Assembly: GCA_035578155.1 (NCBI GenBank)
Contig: JAPWDM010000003.1
Coordinates: forward strand, 69,680,142 to 69,744,141
DNA from: Brachynemurus nebulosus
Taxonomy: Eukaryota; Arthropoda; Insecta; Neuroptera; Myrmeleontidae
Length of the DNA: 64,000 nucleotides
Direction of reading: 5' to 3'
Below the pieces are notes generated by a model. That model saw nothing but the letters and a program-made list of their open reading frames with translations. It searched no databases and was not told the origin of the DNA. Both the position numbers and the translations under genes were made by a program. Below are positions 24,411 to 34,890 of this stretch, one piece after another (position 1 is the first letter of the stretch; each line of letters opens with the position of its first letter).

Positions 24411-25307
24411 ATGCAACTCAGTTTTATGAAATTTTTTACAATTGCAATTTTTGTGGCATTTAATTGCCACTGTGCACCTTCAGATCAATCGGAAAATTAT
24501 AACTTAGGCTTCTACGCCTTAACTGATAATGTGGAAATATTGATCAGATGTGCATTTGACAAGCATTTTTATCATCAAAAACATGCTTGGTTCGTTCAGT
24601 TCTATGCGAATTGGTGTCGTCACAGTGAAAACTTTGCACCATATTGGAAAACATTTGCAACCGACGTACGACACTGGTCGCCACTGGTGAAAGTTGCCGT
24701 GATGGATTGCGCCCAGGAAGGGAAGTCCGATATTTGTAAGAAATTGAACGTTTCCAAATATCCGTCGATCAGATACTATCACGAGTGGGCTGAACCGGGA
24801 AATTTAGGTGTCAAAGTACCCACCAGGAACGATCCAGTAGTTATACGTCGTAATTTGATTCATTTTTTACAAAAAGAACAATTGCAGAACCGTTTCCGAC
24901 AAGCACCATCAATATTACCGTATCAAGGAAATGATCTGAAGGGTCTATGGAGTCCCGAAAATGTACAATCGCACATATATGTGATACTGGAAAACGGAGG
25001 GGATAAAATGGGTAGCGAAGTCATTTTGGATTTACACTATGCGAAAAATGTTATGATCAAACGTTTCGTACCGGAACTAGGCTTGTTCAACGTCACCGAC
25101 ATTCCTAGTCTTCTTGTAGTCTCAAAAGATTTGACGATTGAAAATATCACACCACAAGAAAAGAGTAGGGAAACGTTGCGACAGGCTATTATAAGATCCG
25201 CAGCAGCAAAAGGTGTGAAAATTATGGATCCTGAACCACCAGTGTTTAACAGATACTTGTTGGAAGGTGGTAAGAACACTGTACCGCAGGACGTAAGTAA
25301 AATATAA
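24411..25307 (+). CDS. QSOX-derived thioredoxin-like protein, copy 2, Erv domain deleted
   Basis: Paralogue of the upstream gene. ATG 24411 aligns with the copy-1 start; an in-frame ATG at 24396 also exists. The signal peptide (hydrophobic core before CHCAPSDQ), thioredoxin domain and second thioredoxin-like domain are uninterrupted, and identity to copy 1 is high. Two differences matter: the active site is WCRHS (residues 73-77 from 24396) instead of WCGHC, losing the second cysteine, and the sequence jumps from NRYLLEGG straight to the conserved splice donor, so the linker, helical and Erv/ALR domains are missing. It cannot bind FAD through Erv or oxidise thiols as QSOX does. The frame has no stops over 294 codons, which fits either a young pseudogene or a retained secreted protein of another function. 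Confidence 0.75.
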   Translation: MQLSFMKFFTIAIFVAFNCHCAPSDQSENYNLGFYALTDNVEILIRCAFDKHFYHQKHAWFVQFYANWCRHSENFAPYWKTFATDVRHWSPLVKVAVMDCAQEGKSDICKKLNVSKYPSIRYYHEWAEPGNLGVKVPTRNDPVVIRRNLIHFLQKEQLQNRFRQAPSILPYQGNDLKGLWSPENVQSHIYVILENGGDKMGSEVILDLHYAKNVMIKRFVPELGLFNVTDIPSLLVVSKDLTIENITPQEKSRETLRQAIIRSAAAKGVKIMDPEPPVFNRYLLEGGKNTVPQDVSKI

Positions 25308-25354
25308 ATATTTTGTTTTTTTAGCATTCAAAAGTTTATTTTTTTGTGTTACAG

Positions 25355-25360
25355 GTTTAG
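25355..25360 (+). CDS. QSOX copy 2, alternative last exon A
   Basis: The acceptor TGTGTTACAG ends at 25354. Spliced to the donor at 25293, this exon would add V and stop. It corresponds to 23602 in copy 1. Confidence 0.25.
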   Translation, partial: V

Positions 25361-25445
25361 TCGCTAGATTCATAAATGGTTACCAAGTAATTTTTAAGTA
25401 TTCACTAAAAAACAATTATTTTGTGTTGTATTGAGAATTTTGTTA

Positions 25446-26923
25446 CCGTACATTTAGACATACGATTTTAATCGAATGCCAATCGAATCGAATGAAAATC
25501 GTATAACAGTTGGATGTGTAAACCGGTGATCGAATTATAATCGTATTGCCTTCGATTTCAAAACGATTTTTATAAAAATAGATTGTAATCCTATTTTAGT
25601 TCGATTTTTTTGTAAATCAAAATGGCGTCAATTGAAAATATTAAGGGGAGGTTTACTTGAGAGCCGTTAAAAAAATCGATTTTTTTTTGCAGAAATTGGT
25701 AGCTAATTATGTGTAGAATATGTTCCCAAAGTGATTTTGCTGAAAGTAATTTAAGGGAAGGTTTACTTGAGATTTGATAAAAAAATCGATTTTTTTTGCC
25801 GAAATTGATAGAAAATTATGTGTAGAATATGTTCCCAAAGTGATTTTACTGAAAATAATTTAAAAATAAGATTCTTGCACATTAACCGAATCCAGCTTTC
25901 TACAAAAAAAATTCAAAAAACGTAGTTCACGCAATAATGAGTATTAAATATAAAATTTTAAAAATACGTTTCTTTATATATATATATATCTTATAATATC
26001 TCGGAACTACATTTTTGGAACTGGCGGACACGATAACTCAAAAACTATTCGATGGATCCTTTTTTTAAATTTTTTATTTTAAAGATAATTCAATTCTTCG
26101 GCACCTCTACCTAAGTTTGATACACTTTCAATATTTTTTTTATTTTTAAGTTTATTTTAAAAAGCGAAAAATAAGGTAAAAATCGTAATCAAAAGTTCAA
26201 GCATCCGCCATTTTTTTTTCTTTCAGCAATTTATTGATATTATAGGTAGAGGTGCCGGTACTCTTCATATATTTTATAAATCTTTTCTGTTTTTGGATTT
26301 CGGTGGTTTATTACCGGCGCTAGGATGTCCGCCAACAAGGCATTGGATTTTCGGATCGTCACACGGCAGTATCTATAAAATGGACAATTTTTTATATTTT
26401 TCCTTTTTTGTATAGTTTAGTACTTAATAAATATGTGTACAAAATTTGAAATTGATATTTACTTCCGTTCTTGAGAAAAAAATTCTAGAAAAATACATAA
26501 TTTTTAAGGACTCTCGAGTAAACCTCCCCTTAAGCAAGATCATGTGCATATTATTATTTTAAAGATAAGTGTGCCTGCAATTTATTTTTTCATTGACATT
26601 TGACATTCCAGTTTGTTCAACTTTTAATAAGATTAAAAAATAAAGGAAAATGCAATTGTATGGTTAACATTTTATAATATTTCATATAATTATGTATATT
26701 TTATAATTGTCATTTAGACATAATGATTTATACATATAAAATTAGAGAAGTTATGGGAATATTAAATACGTTGAATATGAAATTTAAGCTGAAATTCTAT
26801 TGAGCGCCATTTTCTTTTTTTAAAATCGAAAGAAAAAATCGTATATGTATAAACCCGCAAGTATCATTCAACGATTTTTATTTCGATTTTCATCCAATCA
26901 GAATCGTATGTCTGAACGCTCCT
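25446..26923. mobile_element. PIF/Harbinger-like element inserted beside QSOX copy 2
   Basis: Copy 1 has GAGAATTTTGTTAGAAAAAT at this place; in copy 2 about 1.48 kb splits it, with TTA on both sides (25443-25445, 26924-26926). The inner ends share TTYAGACATACGATT in inverted form. A 3-bp TTA/TWA duplication with such ends suggests a PIF/Harbinger MITE. It contains a nested TTAA element (25645-26529), leaving a core of about 590 bp. Confidence 0.75.
25645..26529. mobile_element. 885-bp TTAA-flanked TIR element nested in the Harbinger-like element
   Basis: Left end GGGGAGGTTTACTTGAGAG is inverted at the right end (CTCTCGAGTAAACCTCCCC), with TTAA at 25641-25644 and 26530-26533. The first 108 bp are tandemly duplicated: 25753-25857 repeats the end and the following TATGTGTAGAATATGTTCCC region. 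No coding sequence. The end resembles that of 57146-57840 (GGGGAGATTCGCC). Confidence 0.85.
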
Positions 26924-27021
26924 TTAGAAAAATAAAATAATAAATATAATATTGTCAGTTTAATTAATAACCTCAACCTGTTACGATATGGATATCATTT
27001 CATGCCGAGCTTACATTTCAG

Positions 27022-27048
27022 TCCTGGACATCAAGGAAATTTCGATAA
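27022..27048 (+). CDS. QSOX copy 2, alternative last exon B
   Basis: The acceptor TTACATTTCAG ends at 27021 and phase-0 splicing from 25292 would read SWTSRKFR then TAA, identical in protein to copy 1. The donor-like GT that overlaps the stop in copy 1 is AT here, so this exon can only be terminal. The intron would be about 1.7 kb because of the Harbinger-like insertion. Confidence 0.35.
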   Translation, partial: SWTSRKFR

Positions 27049-27050
27049 TA

Positions 27051-27888
27051 CAGTAATTACCACAAGAGCGTGGCGTGAATATCTTAGATAATGTAACTCG
27101 AGGAAAGAAAATAATAATGTGAAATAAAACGAATATAAATGGGGAAGGATGCATTGTATTTAATACACAGTTCAGCCACAATTATTATCAAGTATAGCTT
27201 AACACCGATGAGGTATGCTTGTTACAAGATTTTCCGCATATGATTGAGGAAGTGAGCGCCATATTTTTCCTATCTGTTGAGACAGTTGCTTTAATGTAAA
27301 GACACACTTTCCTGAAGCCTGTGTTTATAAACGCCCATTTTCCACCAGGTTTGCATCGGGAAATTGAGGTGGCCAAGAAAAACCGATTCAAAACGAGATA
27401 CGTTAGTAGCACTCATTTTTAAAATGCAGTAATTCACACAAGAGCGTGGCGTTTGAAACTCTCGTACAGTTAAAAATAGCACGGAGTGGGGGTATTATAA
27501 CTGTAGGTGTTAGTGTTCTTGAATGCAATATACTTAGTATGTCAATATTCCGTAAGCTGTTGAATTGTGAGTTTGATTTTTAAAATGAGTGTTGCTTACG
27601 CATCTCGTTTTGAATCGCTTTTTCTTGGCCACCTCAATCTCCCGATGCAAACCTGGTGGAAAATGGGCGTTTATAAACACAGGCTTCAGGAAAGTGTGTC
27701 TTTACATTAAAGCAACTGTCTCAACAGATAGGAAAAATATGGCGCTCACTTCCTCAATCATATGCGGAAAATCTTGTAACAAACATACCTCATCGGTGTG
27801 TCAAGCTATACTTGATAATAATGGTGATTGAACTGTGTATTAAATACAATGCATCCTTCCCCATTTATATTCGTTTTATATCACATTA
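27051..27888. mobile_element. Foldback element of about 0.84 kb beside QSOX copy 2
   Basis: Comparison with copy 1 (23813-23850) shows an insertion here. It has two arms of about 310 bp, 27116-27424 and 27577-27887, nearly exact inverted repeats beginning AATGTGA and ending TCACATT, around a 152-bp loop. A 26-bp segment with ACAAGAGCGTGGCGT occurs both at 27051-27076, outside the left arm, and at 27427-27452 in the loop. Each arm carries the same frame of about 70 codons on opposite strands (27188-27412 minus, 27589-27831 plus), differing at one residue over the shared part; I recognise no domain. Confidence 0.75.
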
Positions 27889-27889
27889 A

Positions 27890-29113
27890 TTCATGTTCAA
27901 ATATTGCGCGAATTTCCTAGCTTTTCGATGTCGACCATAGAACAAAGAGCACACATATGTAATAAACAGTACAATTAATCATAAACTCATATAAATACGA
28001 TTCTGTTTGGTCACAATGATTAACAACTGTGTTGCCTCGTAGGACGTATAATAACTTCTATTGTAAAAATTACTTAGTACTAAATATAATTTATTATTTT
28101 AAAGTTAAAAGAATTTTAGTTTTTCTTTATATAACAATAGTTTAACCTTCAGTGATCCACTGATGACTGACTAAAGCAACTGATGCTTTGTTTTTACATT
28201 TCTGCCAGTAATTTTGATAGACATAAATAATGCTAAATACAAAGACTTGTACTAGAAGAAAAATAATGGAAGTTGTTTTACTTATTAATTACATGATTAT
28301 TCTACAATTAATTTTGACAGAGGAATATATTTGCCTACTGTGTGATCAAGGTTAAATGTGGTGCTGTGTGGTAAATAAATAGATTATAGTTTGTTTCATG
28401 TAACTTGGGAGTCAAAACAATTTTCCGTAATTGCTGTGTAACATTTAAAATGCCCTTTTTATTTGAGAGAAAGGAAAATTAATGGGTTGAAATGTAGTAG
28501 GCTTTTATTGCTTCATAGTTTATGTTATATTATTACCTAATAAAAATAATAATTTTAAATTAAATCATTACCATTAAATGTATTAATTACTGGCAGTTCT
28601 ATTGTTTTTATCGTTTTTTGTTTTTATTGCTGTTCTAAAAATAGGAACGAATTAAATCGAATAAAACAAAAAAATAAACAAACGAAACGGGATTTAAATA
28701 AATATGGAAGTATGCAAGGTGAATAGTAATACGCAATGTTATGTTATATAATTATTTTATTTTTATGTACTTACATATTTTGATCCCACAAATATCAAAT
28801 ATGCTTTTTATTTATGTTGGTAACATTATTGTATTGTTAATAATATTAGTACATACGATGAATTTAATTTTAAAATTAGTACGGCTTAAAAATAAAATTT
28901 AAATATTATCATAAATATGTGATGTTAGCAACAAATTTATTTATTCAGATTATTATTATGAAAATTTAATATTTGTATTCTATTATTGTACTATTTTTAT
29001 TGGACGAGATCAAAGGATTTGTATTATGTGAATATATTTTTTTAAAAAAGACAAAATCCTTGATATCGAAATTTTTGCGGGAATTTTCTCGTTAGTTTTC
29101 CTGTTCTTCCATA
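27890..29113. other. Non-coding DNA, part of an insertion within QSOX duplication unit 2
   Basis: To about 27945 the DNA matches the 3' flank of copy 1; after that the match stops and resumes only near 30985. The intervening DNA is AT-rich without genes, apart from the element at 29116-30395. Confidence 0.45.
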
Positions 29114-29115
29114 TA

Positions 29116-30395
29116 GGGGGGAGGTGTGTCAGTAGTAACAGTGAGTCAATTGTAACTTTGAAATTTGTGAAACATCTATCAATCCTATTGAGGAGTATTG
29201 CGTATCATAAGGTGGCTCCTGAAGTTGTGCTTTACTGACAAAACTTTCAGTTAATACCATGTGACGGTTTTCTCTCAGCAATGCCAAATGTGTTCATATA
29301 AGCTAATTGTAAATTTTGAGTTAGTTGACAGCTTTTTGATTTTTACAGTAAATACCTCATCACTTGGAAGTAAAATGATTTTATTGGAAACACAAGCAAA
29401 CAAATAATATTATCAAATAGGTAATTTCGCTTTTTTAATCATAGTTAAAATTTTACGAATTTTTTTATAAAATTAAACAGCACTGCAACAATTGTAACAA
29501 ATTCAGTAGTGTCAATTGTAACATGTTACAACTGACATTCCAGTAGTTTTATATATTCACAATTTTTCTTTTTAGTATTTAAATTTAAGGAACTGAGCAC
29601 ATAGAGCCGAGAGTGAGTATAGGGTTTTAAATAAAGTTTAAAAACTCTACGGTTTTTCAGAATTCTAATTTTTGAGGATTAATATTAAATTTTATGGCTA
29701 ATAAAATCTTTTTTAGTTCACATTATTATTTTTCTAAATAATGTTTTGTATTGTGTTAAAAATTTATGTTAAACAAAATTAAACTTTATATTTCAGGTAT
29801 GAATCAAATGATAAAGGTAAACGGTTTCGATTAATAATCTAAAAAAAAGAAAAGAAAAATACCTTCCATTAATGGTTACACTTTGGTAAAATCCGTTTCT
29901 TTTTTATATCGATTTTATATCGATTATATGTCCTTAATCTAATTCACGCTGTTTTACAAATAAAAAAAATGCTATATAAAGCAAAACATAAACTAGGATA
30001 GGAACCGTATTCGATAATGTATACCTGAATATCGTTAGAAGAGTAACAGAAGGAAAAAGAAATCAGGCCTGTTGCCAGAGACTGTGGTATTTGTCACCTT
30101 ACTCATTCAATATGTAAGGGAGAATTTTGGAAATCAAATTAATTATAATAACTAACATGTTAATTCCACCAATTGAACCTAAACCCTGTAACAATTGGTT
30201 CTCTGACGATTGTAACATTACACTTTGGTCCACATAAATGCAGTTATTTCAGTTATGAACCAATATTTTTGTGCAGCTCATTCAAAATCTGAAAGATGTC
30301 TGTATCTTGTGCCAAAAATTTAATTCCCTGTGACTAATAAATACAAAGTTACTAGCCTGTATATTTTCTTTGTTACTACTGACATACCTCTCCCC
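29116..30395. mobile_element. 1.28-kb non-autonomous pogo/Tigger-like element
   Basis: Left end GGGGGGAGGTGTGTCAGTAG is inverted at the right (GTTACTACTGACATACCTCTCCCC region), with TA at 29114-29115 and 30396-30397. Words such as CAATTGTAAC recur inside near both ends. No transposase frame. The architecture matches the elements at 8094-9529 and 36836-37763. Confidence 0.85.
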
Positions 30396-30984
30396 TACTT
30401 CTTGAGACGTGTATTATGACAAAATAAAATAAAACAATATGAAGATAGTGTTCGTAAAAATGTTATGTAAAAGTGTTATGTTCAAGTTCTTGGCTATTAA
30501 TAAGCAACCGCGATTCTTCTTTAAATTTGAAGGTTATGTGGTTATGCTAAAGAAAAAAAATTGATTTATTAAAACACACTACAGGAAGCAGATGCGATTT
30601 TTTTGAGGTATTCGTGCAAAATAAATTATTATACATGCAAATTATGAGAAGAAATAACTCTGAATCGTTGATTTTACGTAACTGTTATGTTTTTACTCAT
30701 TAATTTCCGTTATTGTTTTTTTATTTGTTTGTGATAAAGAAAGAAAAACTGACATGCAAAAATTTCTTATTTCTTCTACGACACATATATGTTTTTTTGG
30801 TGATTTTCCGATCGTGTTTATCAGAATTGTAAACTGGTATACAATAAAACACACAAAATTAAATTTAAAATACGAATTTTCTTACATAATAGCATTACCT
30901 TAAAATAAAACAATGCATACAAAACCACAAAAATACGTGTTTAGTAATTTTAAATCAACAAATAGTTAAATTTTGCGACTCAAT

Positions 30985-31160
30985 TAAAAAGAAAATTGCT
31001 AATAAATGCGTTTAATAAAAAAATAACCAATACCTATTCATCATTAGAAACATATTGTTTTGAATAGAATAATTTAGAAACAAAAAGAATTTTCATTTTA
31101 ATTGTTCATGAAAAACTCGCTTTTTGTTGTTATAACATTGTAAAAAATTTTTTTTTCCTG
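30985..31160 (+). repeat. Displaced segment of the QSOX tandem duplication
   Basis: About 170 bp match 23895-24060 (from GAAAAT.GCTAATAAATG through AAAACTCGCTTTTTG) in the same orientation. This is the continuation of duplication unit 2, separated from it by about 3 kb of inserted DNA. Confidence 0.65.
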
Positions 31161-31267
31161 AAAAGATTTTATTTTTGTATAAGCATACTTAACACTTTTA
31201 ATGATTTATCACATGAATTAATAAAAACATAAACTCATAGACCAATGAATTATATTATGGTACTAGA

Positions 31268-31664
31268 TAGGGATGTTATAGATATGAGGTTTCGGATACG
31301 GATATTTAAAAATATTTTTTTCAGTTTCGGTTTCAGTAACAGATATATAATAATTACGTATAATGTTTCGGATACGGTTACGGTTACGGATAGTTACTTT
31401 CAGGGAACATTTTTTCTAGGAAAAAAGGGGAAAATTGTACCAAAAAAAGAGTGCCAAACACGAATCAACGAAAATCTGTCAATAGAAACTAATGCAGCAA
31501 ATATTTTCTTCGATTTAAACTTAATTTTCCAGCGGCAGTTATCTGTTTTTATACGAAACAAATCCGAAACTTCTATTTTCGAATACAGTTTCGGTTACGG
31601 ATAGTCAATTATTTCAGATATGCGGCAATTTCGGTTACGGTTACGGATATCCATAACATCCCTA
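31268..31664. mobile_element. 397-bp hAT MITE, family member 2
   Basis: Ends TAGGGATGTTATAGATAT and ATATCCATAACATCCCTA. Flanks GTACTAGA (31260-31267) and GTACTAGG (31665-31672) form an 8-bp duplication with one difference. It contains the same CGGTTACGG-type words as 13564-13950 in opposite orientation. The frame at 31245-31604 is produced by these repeats. Confidence 0.88.
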
Positions 31665-31743
31665 GTACTAGGAACGGAACGTAGTGACGTGAGGAAATAG
31701 GATATAATATTCAGTAAACAGGACCATAAATAAAACCAATACT

Positions 31744-31863
31744 GTAAATAATAAACAAATATTTTACTTTGCAAAATACCACTTTTATTTTTGAAACAAT
31801 ATTGTCACAGTTTCAAAAATAAAAGTGGTATTTTGCAAAGTAAAATATTTGTTTATTATTTAC
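31744..31863. repeat. Perfect inverted repeat, two 54-bp arms and 12-bp loop
   Basis: Arm 31744-31797 is an exact reverse complement of 31810-31863; I checked every base. The loop AATATTGTCACA is 12 bp. A transcript would form an uninterrupted 54-bp stem. No target duplication or known hairpin RNA family is evident. Confidence 0.95.
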
Positions 31864-31869
31864 AAATAT

Positions 31870-32610
31870 GGAATACCATAAAGTAACGCTCAAATCTATT
31901 AATAAAACCAATACTATTTCGTTCTTCAAAATTGTGCAATTTTTTCCCAAAAAAAGTTAAATTCTATTATCAATATTCTATTTTAACAATAATTATTTCA
32001 AAAAGTTACTATACGGATATCACGATTACTACAATATTACAAAATAACAATTGGTCATATTTTGAACGTATATTGTGGCTTTATATATTCACTGATACAC
32101 TCAGTCTATAGGCTATGTTTAATATATTCACGTGATACAGAAATCGTGTGATAAATTGCCAAATGTGAAATGTGCTCTATGATGTATCTTTTGATTAAAT
32201 AATTGCCATTGTATTCAAATAATTATATTTTGTAGGAAAAAAATTGTATTCATTATAATTAGTATTAATTTTCCAATAATCATACACGGTATAGCAATTT
32301 TTTAGTACATGCATTTTCCTGCAGTGAAAAAAAATGGATGCAGTGCAGCGAAGCGTAACACCGACAGAACTTGTGAACTAAAATTAACTAGTTTTTTGTG
32401 ATGTAAAATTAAACCCGAGTCAAATATATTCGCCATACAATTTTTTTCAGTCAGTACAGTAAAAAGGTTAATTTTTGTTTAAAAAAGTTGGAACGTGTAA
32501 ACATTTAGAATGACTTTTGATGACCTATACACTGTTTTAGACTTTCGAATTTTTGGACCTTCCAGTTCTAAAGGAACGCACTAAAATTTACATTCTGATA
32601 TTAGTAAAAT
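31870..32610. other. Non-coding stretch
   Basis: No supported feature. Confidence 0.45.
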
Positions 32611-32611
32611 T

Positions 32612-33267
32612 TTTTCAACTCTTGTTAATTCAAACCTGCGTTAATTCGAACCTTTCTACAATTCAAAGTCATCACGAGTTCACTACAAAATCTCTTTATA
32701 TTTCGAACTAAATCAGTACATTTTTATGCATTTGGTAATTCGAACGAAAAAATCATTGCTATGTAACAAAACGATGCGTTAATTCGTATTCATCGCTGTC
32801 CAACACTCGACAGAAAGATTGTAAGTACATGTTGAGACAAGTTCAAACTTGTACATACACGGAGAGAAAAATAATATAATTTTTATAGATAAAATTTCAG
32901 AAAAATTACCATGCTCTCTTATAATGCGTGTGCGATCGACGACCAAAGTAAAAAATATTTTACGATCATTTTATTGTTTCACAAATTCTACGGAGCTAAT
33001 ATTACGGAAAGAACATTCTATCCTTTAAATTTTCTATGATTAATTATAATTTTTATATTTTTACCGTACAAAATTGAATATGTTCGCCTTTTACACGTCG
33101 ATTGTAGTGCTGAGCACAGTAATTTTTCTATGAATTTTCTCTCCGTGTACCATTGTACACGAGCCTTTGTTTTTGTTATGTTCGAACCATTTGATATTTC
33201 AAACACTCGATAATTCGTAATATTTTAAGAGTCCCTCGAGTTTCGAATTAATGAGAGTCGGAATGTA
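32612..33267. mobile_element. Tigger-like MITE, copy 2, carrying a nested MITE
   Basis: Matches 11620-11998 in the same orientation, with the ends degraded (left CTTGTTAATTCAAACC; right CGAATTAATGAGAGTC). The increase in length is due to a 290-bp element at 32858-33147 plus small differences. It is older than copy 1 judging by divergence. Confidence 0.8.
32858..33147. mobile_element. 290-bp MITE with CACGGAGAGAAAA ends, copy 1
   Basis: Ends CACGGAGAGAAAA and its complement, with TA at 32856-32857 and 33148-33149. It sits inside the Tigger-like copy. A longer relative in opposite orientation is at 55771-56408. No coding. Confidence 0.88.
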
Positions 33268-33279
33268 TATATGGTCTAT

Positions 33280-33640
33280 TTCAGTTAAATTTAACCATGC
33301 TTCGTAACTTTGAATTTAAATAATTTCCGTTTTCTTGGCTTTATCTCTTTTATTATTGCATTTATGTAAATTGTAAATTTGCAATTTATTTTTAGAAAAG
33401 AATAGAAGATCGATTTATTTCGAATATAAGAATTATTTAATTTTTTAACGAAAACTCATGATCAATTTTATCTGAAAAGAGGCATACATTATTGCGTGGG
33501 CGACAAGAAGAAAGTTTTGGGGGGCTAGAATTTCGAAAATACGTGTCTGCAGCCGTCTTCTTAAAGAAACTATGCCGATATTCGTCGGAAATTGTATAGA
33601 AAAAGTGCAGAAAAACTTTCACGAGCATAGCCGATTACGG
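33280..33640 (-). pseudogene. Remnant of a dispersed coding repeat, copy 2
   Basis: The part at 33280-33480 is the counterpart of 19805-20030. On the minus strand NKSIFYSFLK through KEIKPRKRKLFK is in frame, then a one-base shift leads to EAWLNLTE. Just before it on the minus strand a 63-codon frame (33437-33628, with DEYRHSFFKKTAADTYF) may be part of the same relic. The protein is unknown to me. Confidence 0.4.
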
Positions 33641-33644
33641 GATT

Positions 33645-34094
33645 CAAATCCTATATTTTGATATAGTTTTATAACTAGTTCAATGTATATCAACATTATT
33701 GTTTGTATCGTTACATAAATCAACAGAAATTTATTGATTTTTATTTGGAAATTAGTTCCGTGTAAATTTTATGAATGATTTATGTCAAAGCATAAAATCA
33801 ATCATGGTTATTTGAAAATCGATATTCGGTAGTTATTCTATTAAATATGAGTTTTTGATATTTTGAGTGCTGAACAAAACATTTATGACAATATAATTCT
33901 TAATTTTTATTTTGTAATTATTATGTACCTACCTATTATTCTACAATTTGATTTAGATATACATATTCTAGAAAATTTGAATTTGAATTTCTATAATTAC
34001 CTTATTAATACATAATACCCAATATCTCATTAATCAAATGGGTATGTTTAATCGAATATTGATCTAATCCTTAATGTGTTTAAGTCTGAGGTCA
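33645..34094. other. Non-coding stretch
   Basis: No supported feature. Confidence 0.45.
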
Positions 34095-34102
34095 CTTAGA
34101 GC

Positions 34103-34882
34103 TAGGGTTGCCAGATCTTAAAACCGAAAAGCCGGACACAGCAATCAGTTTAGCCGGATATTTGGTTAAAAAAGCCGTACATCCTTAATTTTTTAGTCTT
34201 AATATAAACACGACTATTTTTTTAAAAGTAAAACAAGGCTTCTTTATCAATTACCATAAAATTTTCTTAAATTCTAATGAAACAACAATAAAACTGATTG
34301 AATAAGTTAATCATTCAATATTCATTACAATATTAATTTCAATAATTGCATGGTAATAAGGTAACTATATTATTGCAATATTTGCAATGAAAAACAAAAT
34401 TAAACAAAACACTAATGAACTAAATAAACTTTAAATTAATTGTAACATAAAATAATTAATATTTTTCACTAGCAGACATCTGCTTTAAAAGCTCATTTTC
34501 TTTTAAAATTGAGTTGTGAAACTCTTTACAAGTCAAATTTTTAAAATTAAATTGTACAACCAAGATTTTGACTATAGTATCGACATTTAATTTGTTGTGT
34601 TCTTTTGACCAATGTGACCTACCAAAGAAAAAACTCTTTCAACATTTGCGTTATGACTCGTAATGGGAAAAATAATATTGACAAATAGTAAGAAATTCTG
34701 AAAAGCAATCGGAATTACAAAAAAAAAAATTAAAAATCATTCATGAATCAAGTCACGGGCGGGCAATGTAAAAAAGAAAAAAAATGGTCAAATTTAAAAA
34801 GTCTAACAAAAGCCGGACAGGCCGGACACGCAACCAAAAAGCCTGACTATGTCCGGCTTTATCCAGACGTCTGGCAATCCTA
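34103..34882 (-). mobile_element. 780-bp hAT element retaining a transposase 3' end
   Basis: Ends TAGGGTTGCCAGA and TCTGGCAATCCTA are inverted repeats, with an exact 8-bp duplication CTTAGAGC (34095-34102, 34883-34890). AAAGCCGGACA words recur at both subterminal parts. The inside, on the minus strand, encodes the end of a hAT transposase, so this is an internally deleted autonomous element rather than a pure MITE. Confidence 0.93.
34456..34717 (-). pseudogene. hAT transposase C-terminal (dimerisation) domain, frameshifted
   Basis: Minus-strand reading gives ITSHNANVERVFSLVGHIG, the conserved NA.VER.FS segment of hAT C-terminal domains. One frame shift later, near 34590, it reads KLNVDTIVKILVV, LTCKEFHNSILKENELLKQM and SASEKY then TAA (stop 34456-34458). 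The N-terminal and catalytic parts are absent, so no active enzyme can be made. Residue order and spacing agree with the family. Confidence 0.85.
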
Positions 34883-34890
34883 CTTAGAGC

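Noticed and set aside
29780..29806. Another AG|GT junction (TATATTTCAG|GTATGA)
   Set aside because: It has a weaker donor, and it lies inside a non-autonomous pogo-like element, so chance is more likely than a ratchet point.
33625..33660. tRNA-like T-arm word GGGATTCAAATCC
   Set aside because: No acceptor stem, D arm or anticodon arm could be placed around it.
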